DNA from: JAFNAG01 sp963739235
GTDB taxonomy: Bacteria > Acidobacteriota > UBA6911
Reading direction: 5' to 3'
Length of the DNA stretch: 64,000 nucleotides
Assembly: GCA_963739235.1 (NCBI GenBank)
Contig: CAVTZY010000042.1
Coordinates: 124,001-188,000 of the forward strand
Below, in pieces: positions 11,941 through 19,494 of the stretch (within the stretch, counting starts at the first letter, position 1; the number at the start of each line of letters is the position of its first letter). A program made the translations under genes and the position numbers. Under the pieces are notes generated by a model. The model did not search any database and was not told where the DNA came from. It worked only from the letters and a program-made list of their open reading frames with translations.

Positions 11941-12461
11941 TTTTCGCCTCCTTCACCCTTGCCGAGCTCGGCCTTGAGTTTTTCCAGCTTCTCACTGTTG
12001 CCGACCGCCTCGAGCAGGAGTTCTTCCAGTTTATCGTTGCCCTGCAGAGAACCGCGCAGATCCGAAAGCCTGGTACGAAGGTCGAGCATCTCCTTGAGAG
12101 GCTTGACCTGGCGTGCCACCTGTTCGGGCTCGAAGTCCTCCAGGCTCTTGAAGTGCAGATCCACTTTCAACTGGCCGGCGTTGGGGTCCTCGCTCAACTT
12201 GTTTTCGACGGAAAAGGCCAGGTGCGGCTTCATGCCTTCAAGGACGCCGTCGAAGTTATCCGGCGTCACTTCTACGAATTTCCGCTCCTTGAGCCTGGGC
12301 AGCGGGGTTTCGGGCTGACCCGTAAAATCGCCTAGAACTCCCATGACAAATGGGAGCTCTTTGACTTCGATCGCGCCACCGGTCTCCACGTCGTAGGTGA
12401 CATGGACGCGGGGCGGTCGCACTCGATCGAGTTTATGCTGTGTGCTTTTCGCCATTGCCAT
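11937..12461 (-). CDS. tssB: T6SS sheath small subunit TssB
   Basis: TssB (VipA) pairs with TssC in the sheath and provides the helix that ClpV recognises. Residues PPRVHVTYDVETGG, ELPFVMGVLGDFTG and ERKFVEVTPDNFDGVL are diagnostic. The frame could be opened further upstream, but the ATG at 12461 (MAMAKSTQHK) has AAGGGAAAGGGA just before it, and homologues begin near here; a second ATG follows at 12455. The product is about 174 residues with a charged, helical C-terminus (EKLKAELGKGEGGEK). First gene of the leftward T6SS operon. Confidence 0.95.
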   Translation of the reverse strand: MAMAKSTQHKLDRVRPPRVHVTYDVETGGAIEVKELPFVMGVLGDFTGQPETPLPRLKERKFVEVTPDNFDGVLEGMKPHLAFSVENKLSEDPNAGQLKVDLHFKSLEDFEPEQVARQVKPLKEMLDLRTRLSDLRGSLQGNDKLEELLLEAVGNSEKLEKLKAELGKGEGGEK

Positions 12462-12889
12462 TCCCTTTCCCTTGAAAGACAACGTGGAACTCTGGTGAAT
12501 CCGGTGCAAGCGGCGCAAAGGTCATGTGGTGCGAGTGAACAGGAGCGCTGCAGAATGCCTGTCGAGAGTCCACTTCAGACGGCAGAGCCCCAGGGTTTTG
12601 GTGGTTTTTCTGGTCTTTCAGGCTCAGTTTCGCACCGTCGTCCCTTTGCATTTATCCGGATTCTCCATTTTATTTGCCGGGGTGATCTAAACCCTCTGAC
12701 AAATCCGAGAGTACATACGGAATTTGTAATGCAGTATAGCTGCGATGCTAAATTCGAGTCAAGGCGATTAGAGGCATGGGACCCATTGTCCAGCCCTCTA
12801 TTGCATCGCACGTGCTCAGTACGGTTACTCAAGACCTGCTACTCAAAACCTTTGCCAAACTTGAATAGATCTGCTAGTTTAGAATACTC
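12462..12889. promoter_or_regulatory. Divergent intergenic region tssB / tssK1
   Basis: This 428-bp gap separates the leftward tssB operon from rightward tssK1 and must hold promoters for both. It is AT-richer than the flanking genes in its right half. I found no convincing sigma-54 (-24/-12) element and no long inverted repeat. The ATG of tssK1 at 12890 has no obvious Shine-Dalgarno sequence before it. Confidence 0.5.
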
Positions 12890-14245
12890 ATGAGTCAACT
12901 TCAGCCGGTGATTTGGATGAAGGGTACCTTGCTGAGCCCTCAGCACCTGCAGGCTCAGGACCGCTTCATCGAGAGCTCGCTTCAATTCCGGCTCGAATCC
13001 CTGACCTCTAATCCCTCGGGCTTTTTGAAACTGCGGTTCAGACAGGAAGCGCTCGCGGCCGGCGAGTTCGCCCTGTCGGAAGCATCAGGAATATTCCCCG
13101 ACGGACTCCTGTTTGATCTTCCCGGTTCGGAACCCTTGCCTCCGTCAATTCCGCTGGCGGAGGCGTTCGGCCCGGATCAGGATTCGGTCGATGTGTTCCT
13201 CGGCATACCCAATTACAGACATCCCGGCCTGAACGTTTCGATTGCCCAGCAGACGGCGGATACCCGGTACCTTGCCGATATGGTCACGGTTCGGGATGAG
13301 AATTCCGGATTGGCGGAAAAGCCCGTTCAGGTGGCGCGTAAGAACTTCCGGCTCCTGACCGGCGGTGATGCGCGCCAGGAATGTTCGGCGATGTGTGTCG
13401 CCCGGGTGCGCCGGAGCGATGCCGGGGTACTGCAACTTGATCCGCAGTTCGTGCCGCCGCTGCTCGACTTCGCCGCCAGCGATTATCTGCGTGCAATCGC
13501 GCGCCGGCTGGTGGAGATTCTTACGGCCAAGAGCAGCATTCTGGCCGGGGTGCGGCGGCAAAAAAATCTGAGCCTGGCGGATTTTGGGACGGCGGATATC
13601 GCCAACTTCTGGCTGCTTTATACCGTGAATTCTCACTTTCCGGAGCTTCAGCATTTGTTCGAGACGCGGCGCGGCCACCCGCAGCGGCTTTACGAGGCCA
13701 TGCTCTCCCTGGCGGGCTGCCTCACAACGTTTTCTTCCAAGATTCATCCGCGGGATCTCCCCATGTACCGGCATGACGATCTTTCCGGCTGCTTTGGAAC
13801 CCTGGATGAGATCGTGCGCACGCTGCTCGAGACTGTAGTCCCGAGCAATTTCGTATCGCTGCCTCTCAAATTGGTTCAGCCCTCGATCTATGCGACGGCC
13901 TTGGCGGACGACAAATATCTTTCGGGTACACGGCTGTATCTTGCATTGGGCGCAGAGATGAACCAGGCGGATCTGATCTCCAAAGCACCGTATCTGCTGA
14001 AGGTGTGCTCGGCAAACCACATCGAGCACCTGATACGGCAGGCCCTGCCCGGAGTACCGCTGACCCATGTTCCCAAGCCGCCGGGCGCCATCCCCGTTAA
14101 GCTGAATTATCAATATTTCAGCCTCAACCAGTCCGGCGTGGCATGGGAAGCTATCGGGCGAGCGCGCAACCTGGCGGTTTACGTTCCGGGCGATTTCCCT
14201 TCTCCGCAGCTGGAGCTGATCATTCTGCTGCCTGAGGCGGCCTGA
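12890..14245 (+). CDS. tssK: T6SS baseplate protein TssK, copy 1
   Basis: TssK links the baseplate to the TssJLM membrane complex. The 451-residue product has the family entry motif in altered form (PVIWMKGTLLSPQHLQAQDRF near the start, where the usual form is VxWxEGMxLxPHHFQ). It keeps ANFWLLYTVNSHFPELQHL around 235, IHPRDLPMYRHDDLSGCF near 285 and LPGVPLTHVPKPPGAIPVK around 385. It differs clearly from the second TssK at 17.4 kb. It stands alone on the plus strand and runs convergently into a methyltransferase gene, overlapping its end by 26 bp. Confidence 0.93.
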   Translation: MSQLQPVIWMKGTLLSPQHLQAQDRFIESSLQFRLESLTSNPSGFLKLRFRQEALAAGEFALSEASGIFPDGLLFDLPGSEPLPPSIPLAEAFGPDQDSVDVFLGIPNYRHPGLNVSIAQQTADTRYLADMVTVRDENSGLAEKPVQVARKNFRLLTGGDARQECSAMCVARVRRSDAGVLQLDPQFVPPLLDFAASDYLRAIARRLVEILTAKSSILAGVRRQKNLSLADFGTADIANFWLLYTVNSHFPELQHLFETRRGHPQRLYEAMLSLAGCLTTFSSKIHPRDLPMYRHDDLSGCFGTLDEIVRTLLETVVPSNFVSLPLKLVQPSIYATALADDKYLSGTRLYLALGAEMNQADLISKAPYLLKVCSANHIEHLIRQALPGVPLTHVPKPPGAIPVKLNYQYFSLNQSGVAWEAIGRARNLAVYVPGDFPSPQLELIILLPEAA

Positions 14246-15728
14246 TTCCCCCCACTTCGAGAAAACCTGCCGATGCCAGGGTCGCCGCGGCACGCGCAAA
14301 CTCACCTTCCGGCGTGGCGCCCGGCAAAACCTCGTTCCGGATGAGCGCCATAAGCACTTCGCGGCCGGTGGCGCGCCCGTCACAGAGTGAGAGCAGGTGA
14401 GCCATCCAGGGCTGGGCACTGCACTCCATGCTGAAAGGGCGCTCCGTTCGCAGCTTGTATGATGAGGGGTTCCACTCGCCATGTCCCAAACGGTGAACCA
14501 CCTCGAACTCCGTTTCCCGCGAAGCATGGAGCGGGGAATCGAGAATGAGTCGTGTGAGTCGGTCGCCGCTGGCGGCGGTTTCCCAGGCCAGAAGCCACTC
14601 CCACGGCGAACGAGAGGCCGATGGCGCCGCCTGGCGCCGCACAGTGAAGGTCGTGCGCGCGTCGGACCTCCGCTGAACATACACAAAGCCATAGACCAGC
14701 GATGTGATTCGAAGGCTTGCGAACAGCTGGTTCCATGCTTCGGATTCTTCGCGGGTGCGAATCGTCTCCCGATTGGCCCGCAGAGCGAACTCCTGCGGGT
14801 CAAGCTCCTTGCGAATGATAAGGGCGATATCAAATTCTCCCTCGCACTCTCCCAGCCACTCCCGGATGCGGCACTCAAAAGGTTGCTGGGCGCGGTCGCC
14901 TCCCATCGTGAGAGCCAGGAACACACCGCCGTCGTTGAGGTGGTCGGGGAGTCCCTCGACCATGCGGCGTGTGATATCTTCACCATCCCGGCCGCCACTG
15001 AAAAAAATCCACTTGGGCTGGAGCGCCGGGACGTATGGTGGATGAGCGGCGATCACGTCAAAGCGGCGGCCTTCCAGGTTCTGATAGAGATCGCTCGTCA
15101 CCGGGTAAACGTTGGCGAGGCCGTTGAGTCGCCGGTTGAATTCGGCAAACCGCGTCGAGCGGTCGGCAATATCTACGGACCATGCCTGCGCTGCACCCCG
15201 CTTTGCGGCCAGCAGGGCGGCGGCCCCGGTGCCGGCACAGAGGTCGAGGAAGTCGCCGGTGGGCCGTTCCGGCAGATGCCGCAAAAACAGACGAGTGTTG
15301 GGGATGAAGGCAGGGTATACCGTATCCTCCGGCCCCGACCACGGCAGGCCGTCCGGATGACTCCAGCGATCTGAGGCCAGGTATAGGTCCTCCACCGGGT
15401 AGAGGGCGACCGTAGCATGGCACCGCCCCCTATTAAGTTCGGCAATCAGCAGCCCCATGTCCTCGAGAAGGCCGATTCCCTCACGCCCGAGCATCCGAGT
15501 CGCGGCCTCCAGGCTGGCCGATTCTCCCGCCAAAAAGACGGCAGCAAGGATATCAGCGGCGGATTCGGGCTCTGGCAGGGGTGCGCGTTTTTTGTGGTCG
15601 AGTTCGAAATCCTCCGGCCGCGGGAGTTTGAATCTCGCACGGATGAACTCGTCGGTGTAATCCACCGATTGAAGGAGCCGAAGCAATTCATCGAAGCGGC
15701 CCGTGCGCCCCAGATCGCGAATATCCAT
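14220..15728 (-). CDS. SAM-dependent methyltransferase, T6SS-associated (copy A)
   Basis: The 502-residue protein has a Rossmann-type methyltransferase core in the middle: motif I LDLCAGTGAAALLAAKRG around residue 162-180, acidic motif II WSVDIADRS, and HPPY near 238, replacing the usual NPPY of PrmC/HemK-like enzymes. This suggests N-methylation of a protein or small molecule; the substrate is unknown. An N-terminal helical region and a C-terminal module (AHLLSLCDGRATGREVL...GFLEVGG) flank the core and recur in the methyltransferase at 28-29.5 kb. It lies 14 bp after the GEFTR-repeat gene in a minus-strand pair and ends inside the convergent tssK1 end. A T6SS role is inferred from position only. 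Confidence 0.8.
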   Translation of the reverse strand: MDIRDLGRTGRFDELLRLLQSVDYTDEFIRARFKLPRPEDFELDHKKRAPLPEPESAADILAAVFLAGESASLEAATRMLGREGIGLLEDMGLLIAELNRGRCHATVALYPVEDLYLASDRWSHPDGLPWSGPEDTVYPAFIPNTRLFLRHLPERPTGDFLDLCAGTGAAALLAAKRGAAQAWSVDIADRSTRFAEFNRRLNGLANVYPVTSDLYQNLEGRRFDVIAAHPPYVPALQPKWIFFSGGRDGEDITRRMVEGLPDHLNDGGVFLALTMGGDRAQQPFECRIREWLGECEGEFDIALIIRKELDPQEFALRANRETIRTREESEAWNQLFASLRITSLVYGFVYVQRRSDARTTFTVRRQAAPSASRSPWEWLLAWETAASGDRLTRLILDSPLHASRETEFEVVHRLGHGEWNPSSYKLRTERPFSMECSAQPWMAHLLSLCDGRATGREVLMALIRNEVLPGATPEGEFARAAATLASAGFLEVGGIRPPQAAE

Positions 15729-15742
15729 GCGCGCGCTCCTGC

Positions 15743-17239
15743 TTACTTGCTTACAGTGACCAGCAGAACGGCAAGAACCGTGAGTATGACCACGGCCACA
15801 ACGATCAAAACGAGAGGCAGGTTGGAGACTCGTCGGGCCGGGGTCGATGCGGGTGCCGGCGACGGAGGCGGTGCTTGGCGAAGAGGCTGAGCGCCGAAGC
15901 TACGGGTGTACTCGCCCGGAGCCGTTGGATCCGGCCGCGTGGAAGCGGCAGCCGGAACTTGGGCCTCAGGCATCGTGGCCCTGCCAAATACCTGCGTGAA
16001 TTCATCGGGAGGGGCGTCGTATGCCTTAGGCGGAGGAGTCGCCCCGGCCGAGGGCGTCTGTGCATGCGCTGCAGGCGGAGCCGGCGAGTCGAAAAAGCGG
16101 GTAAACTCTCCAGCTGTGCCCTGCGGTGGCTGGGGAGGGGCCGGCGGCACATCGGCGCCCGCAAGGATACGTGTCAATTCGCCCGGGCCGCCGGATCGCG
16201 CGGGTACGGGTGCCGGTCCTAGTGACGGCTGCGGAGCCGCTTGAAAAAACCGCGTAAACTCGCCGGCTGCCGGCTCAGGCGCCCCCTCTGGCACAGTTTC
16301 TTCCGCGGCGGCGGGCGGATCGGCCGGGCGCTTCGGCTCGCCCATGGGCGCCGCAGGCGTCTGAAACACTCGTGTGAATTCTCCAGGTACAGGCTCGGAT
16401 GGCGGTCGCGTGGGCCTGGGCTGTTCCGCCGAAGAGGGCGGAAGGGGAACTTGCGTCGTCTCGCCCATCGGCGCTGTGGGGGTATGAAATATTCGTGTAA
16501 ACTCGCCGGGGATAGGCTCAGCCGGTTGCGGCGCGGCCTTGCACGGTCCCGTGGGGGCAGGCTGAGGAGGTGCCTGTGACGGCTCGCTCATCGGTGCCGA
16601 GGGGGTCTGGAACATGCGCGTGAATTCTCCGGATTCATGCTTGGATGGCGGTCGCGCGGATCCAGGCTGTTCCGCCGGAGAAGGCGGAGGGGGAACTTGC
16701 GCCGTCTCGCCCATCGGCGCTGCGGGGGCCTGGAACATCCGCGTAAACTCGCCGGGGATGGGCTTAGCCGGTTGTCTAGATTCCTTGAGCTGATTCGGAG
16801 GCGGCTGTGGCGATGCAGTTGCTATGCTCTCAGGTTTGCCGGCCGAGGGTTGCGGCGGGTGGGCTGACGTGGGCGGTATCACCGGGGGGACATGCCACAC
16901 CCCTGCTTTGGTGAAATCCTCGTGCGTATGGGTAACTGCCGACGGCGCGGCTTTGTGGCCCGCAACCCGCATCCTGAACTCCGCGAATCCGCTGAGCGGC
17001 AGGGTTATTACGTAAGGAGTCCCCTGATTCTCCCCGACTTCGATCAGTTCGGGAAACTCGCGGCGGTCGGCGGTGCGCAGCTGTCTGATCAGTTCCGCCT
17101 GCATGCGGGCCTGCTCGCCAACGAACAGGAAGATGCTGACCTTCCGCCCCGTTGCGATCTCGCGGGCGCTAAAGGTCTTTGTCTGCTCGTCTTCGATGAG
17201 ATCTAGAAGCTCGTATTGATCACCGAAACCCATGCGCAC
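15743..17239 (-). CDS. Membrane-anchored GEFTR-repeat protein with kinase-N-lobe-like domain
   Basis: A 498-residue protein of three parts. Residues 1-95 resemble the N-lobe of a bacterial Ser/Thr kinase (YELLDLIEDEQTKTF, TGRKVSIFLF, NQGTPYVITLPLSGF), with no catalytic loop. Residues 100-470 are Pro/Ala-rich and carry nine copies of a GEFTR-(M/I/V/F)-F-type motif, at about 163, 204, 245, 286, 326, 353, 377, 412 and 442. The first four are spaced exactly 41 residues apart and followed by xAPMGE. A weaker copy (EDFTKAG) is at 107. One transmembrane helix (about 472-494) ends the protein. The repeats hold a conserved Thr, which fits an array of phosphorylation or FHA-docking sites; two Ser/Thr kinases are encoded nearby. 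Function is inference. It is divergent from tssK2. Confidence 0.82.
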   Translation of the reverse strand: MRMGFGDQYELLDLIEDEQTKTFSAREIATGRKVSIFLFVGEQARMQAELIRQLRTADRREFPELIEVGENQGTPYVITLPLSGFAEFRMRVAGHKAAPSAVTHTHEDFTKAGVWHVPPVIPPTSAHPPQPSAGKPESIATASPQPPPNQLKESRQPAKPIPGEFTRMFQAPAAPMGETAQVPPPPSPAEQPGSARPPSKHESGEFTRMFQTPSAPMSEPSQAPPQPAPTGPCKAAPQPAEPIPGEFTRIFHTPTAPMGETTQVPLPPSSAEQPRPTRPPSEPVPGEFTRVFQTPAAPMGEPKRPADPPAAAEETVPEGAPEPAAGEFTRFFQAAPQPSLGPAPVPARSGGPGELTRILAGADVPPAPPQPPQGTAGEFTRFFDSPAPPAAHAQTPSAGATPPPKAYDAPPDEFTQVFGRATMPEAQVPAAASTRPDPTAPGEYTRSFGAQPLRQAPPPSPAPASTPARRVSNLPLVLIVVAVVILTVLAVLLVTVSK

Positions 17240-17400
17240 TCCCTTCCCATGATCTCACATCGGCAACTGCCGATCAATCATGCAGAATAGACTGGCATCG
17301 CGGCGCCGGTGTGGAGTAATCTCTCACCCGAAGAGTTCGATCGCATGGTGGATCGGCGCGGACGCTGCAGGTGTATTTATGCTCCCAGCGGATGAAGATC
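17240..17400. promoter_or_regulatory. Divergent spacer between GEFTR-repeat gene and tssK2
   Basis: A 161-bp gap between divergent genes, expected to hold both promoters. No clear consensus promoter or operator palindrome was seen. Confidence 0.35.
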
Positions 17401-18753
17401 ATGAAACACCTATCAAGAGTTGTCTGGTCCGAAGGCATGTACCTAGCCCCGCATCACTTCCAGGTGCAGAGCCGATATTTTGAAGATTCCATCCAGTTTG
17501 CGTCCTCGGCCCTGTGGTTCGAGCCGTACGGTTTCATCGGCTACGGGCTGGATGGCGAAGCCCTGCGCAACGGCACACTGTCGCTTCTGCACGCGCGCGG
17601 CATCCTTCCCGATGGGCTGCCGTTTCAGATGCCGGACTGCGACCCGCTGCCGCCGGTGCGGAATATTGCGGATCTCTTCCCGCCGGCACGTGACAAGGTC
17701 GTGGTCTTGATGGCCATTCCAGAGCGCAAGCCCAATGGTGTGAATTGCGTCGATTCCCCAGGCGAGTGCAGCGGGGTACGATATATCGCTGAGTTGCAGC
17801 CCGTCGCGGACGAAACCACCGGCCGCGATGAGAAGCCGATACTGGTAGGCCGCAAGAATTTTTCCCTGCTGCTTGACTTCGAGGCGGCGGAGGGCATCCT
17901 CGCGATGCCGGTCGCGCGCATCATGCGCGATGGCACGGGCCATTTTGTTTTCGATCCGGAATATATCCCGCCTTCGATGACGATCGCCGCGAGCGACAGG
18001 CTGACCCTCCTTCTCAAGCGGTTGATAGAGATCCTCGATGAAAAGAGCGTGGCTCTCTCCACCGGCAGCGCCGCACTCGGACGCACCTGGGCCGAGTACT
18101 CGACGCGGGATATTGCGCAGTTTTGGCTCCTCCACACCGTGAATTCGGCCCTGGCCCCGCTGCGTGAGATGTACACCGGCCGGCATGCGCATCCGGAGCG
18201 TTTGTTCGTGCAGATGCTGCGCCTTGCCGGCGCACTGTGCACCTTCGCGATCGAGTCTCATCCACGCGATCTGCCGCTATACGATCATCGCAACCTGGAC
18301 AGCTGTTTCGGTGAGCTGGACCATCACATCCGTATGAATCTGGAGACCGTGGTGCCGACGAACGTGGTCTCGATACCGCTCAAGAAATCGGCAAATTATT
18401 ACTACGAAGGTGAGATTGCCGACCAGCGCTGTCTCGACCGTGCACGCTGGGTTTTTTCGATTCGCAGCGCCACGGGCGAGGTCGAGCTCGTTGCCAAAAC
18501 GCCTCAACTGGTGAAGGTCTGCTCCAGGCTCTTCATCCCGAAGCTGGTAGAAAGGGCCCTGCCCGGCATGGCACTGACTCACTTGCGCACTCCGCCCGCT
18601 GCTGTCGCAGCGCGAGTGGATGCCCAGTACTTCAGCATCAGCCGTTCCGGCCCGTGCTGGGACCACATCGTGCAGACGCGGCAGGTAGGCGTCTATGTTC
18701 CCGGCGATTTGCCGGATCCCGAACTCGAGTTGCTGGTTATCCTCGAATCCTGA
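17401..18753 (+). CDS. tssK: T6SS baseplate protein TssK, copy 2
   Basis: This is the canonical-looking TssK: it begins HLSRVVWSEGMYLAPHHFQV, the classic family start. It has DIAQFWLLHTVNSALAPLRE around 240, ESHPRDLPLYDHRNLDSCFG near 290 and VYVPGDLPDPELELLVIL at the end. The frame is open to 17371, but homologues start at the ATG at 17401 (MKHLSR); MKIMKH at 17392 is an alternative. It is followed by tssL (15 bp) and tssM (12 bp). With tssK1 the locus has two diverged TssK genes. Confidence 0.95.
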   Translation: MKHLSRVVWSEGMYLAPHHFQVQSRYFEDSIQFASSALWFEPYGFIGYGLDGEALRNGTLSLLHARGILPDGLPFQMPDCDPLPPVRNIADLFPPARDKVVVLMAIPERKPNGVNCVDSPGECSGVRYIAELQPVADETTGRDEKPILVGRKNFSLLLDFEAAEGILAMPVARIMRDGTGHFVFDPEYIPPSMTIAASDRLTLLLKRLIEILDEKSVALSTGSAALGRTWAEYSTRDIAQFWLLHTVNSALAPLREMYTGRHAHPERLFVQMLRLAGALCTFAIESHPRDLPLYDHRNLDSCFGELDHHIRMNLETVVPTNVVSIPLKKSANYYYEGEIADQRCLDRARWVFSIRSATGEVELVAKTPQLVKVCSRLFIPKLVERALPGMALTHLRTPPAAVAARVDAQYFSISRSGPCWDHIVQTRQVGVYVPGDLPDPELELLVILES

Positions 18754-18768
18754 TCAGGAGATTCTGCG

Positions 18769-19482
18769 ATGACACCCAATCCCGGGTCTCCCGCGCTGCT
18801 CCGGCGGCACGAGAACCTTGCCCTTGCCTTTCAAGAGATCCTTACGGTCAGCGAGCGGTTGCGCTCGGGCCGCCAGGCCGTTTCGGACCCGGCGGCGTTC
18901 CGCAGGCAAGTTATCGAAGCCATCAGGACTGCGGAACAGCAGGCCCGCAGCCAGGGGTACAATGCCGAGGACATCAAGCTCGCGATTTTCGCCGTAGTGG
19001 CGTTCGTGGACGAGTCCGTGCTCAACCTGCGCCTCCCCATCTTTGCAGATTGGCCGCGGCGGCCGCTGCAGGAGGAACTCTTCGGGCATCACGTGGCGGG
19101 CGAGATCTTCTTCAAGAACCTGCAGGAACTACTGGGAAAGAGCGATTCAGAGGACCTGGCCGATCTTTTGGAAGTGCACCTGTTGTGCCTCCTGCTGGGC
19201 TTCGCAGGTCGTTACAGCCTAGGCGGGCGTGGCGAATTGCGGGCGATCGCCGATGCCACGGCCGAGAAGATCCGGCGCATGCGCGGCGGCGGCGGAGCGC
19301 TCTCGCCGGCATGGGAGCTGCCGCAGGAGGCGCCGCGCAAGTCAGGGGCCGATCCGTGGATCAAGAAAATCGGATTGGTAGCGGCTGCCTGTTTCGTTTT
19401 TGCCGTGATCCTATTTATTATCTACAAAGTGATCCTCGGCTCCGGAATGTCCAGCCTGGGCGATTTCGCGGGAAAGCTATAA
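18769..19482 (+). CDS. tssL: T6SS inner-membrane protein TssL (DotU/IcmH)
   Basis: TssL forms the inner-membrane part of the TssJLM trans-envelope complex and docks the baseplate. The 237-residue protein has the DotU core (DIKLAIFAVVAFVDESVLN near 70, PLQEELFGHHVAGEIFFKNL around 105, LLCLLLGFAGRYSLGG around 145) and a single C-terminal transmembrane helix (KIGLVAAACFVFAVILFIIY). It lacks the OmpA-like peptidoglycan-binding extension found in some TssL proteins. GGAGA precedes the ATG. Confidence 0.95.
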   Translation: MTPNPGSPALLRRHENLALAFQEILTVSERLRSGRQAVSDPAAFRRQVIEAIRTAEQQARSQGYNAEDIKLAIFAVVAFVDESVLNLRLPIFADWPRRPLQEELFGHHVAGEIFFKNLQELLGKSDSEDLADLLEVHLLCLLLGFAGRYSLGGRGELRAIADATAEKIRRMRGGGGALSPAWELPQEAPRKSGADPWIKKIGLVAAACFVFAVILFIIYKVILGSGMSSLGDFAGKL

Positions 19483-19494
19483 GGAGACGCCGCC

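Noticed and set aside
10741..12318. 525-codon plus-strand frame opposite tssC/tssB
   Set aside because: Shadow of the two sheath genes, whose identity is certain.
13145..14998. 617-codon minus-strand frame across tssK1 and the methyltransferase end
   Set aside because: Overlaps two better-supported genes and shows no recognisable motif.
16241..16867. Repeated DNA in the GEFTR gene as a possible CRISPR-like array
   Set aside because: The repeats are about 120 bp, imperfect, in frame and explained by protein repeats.
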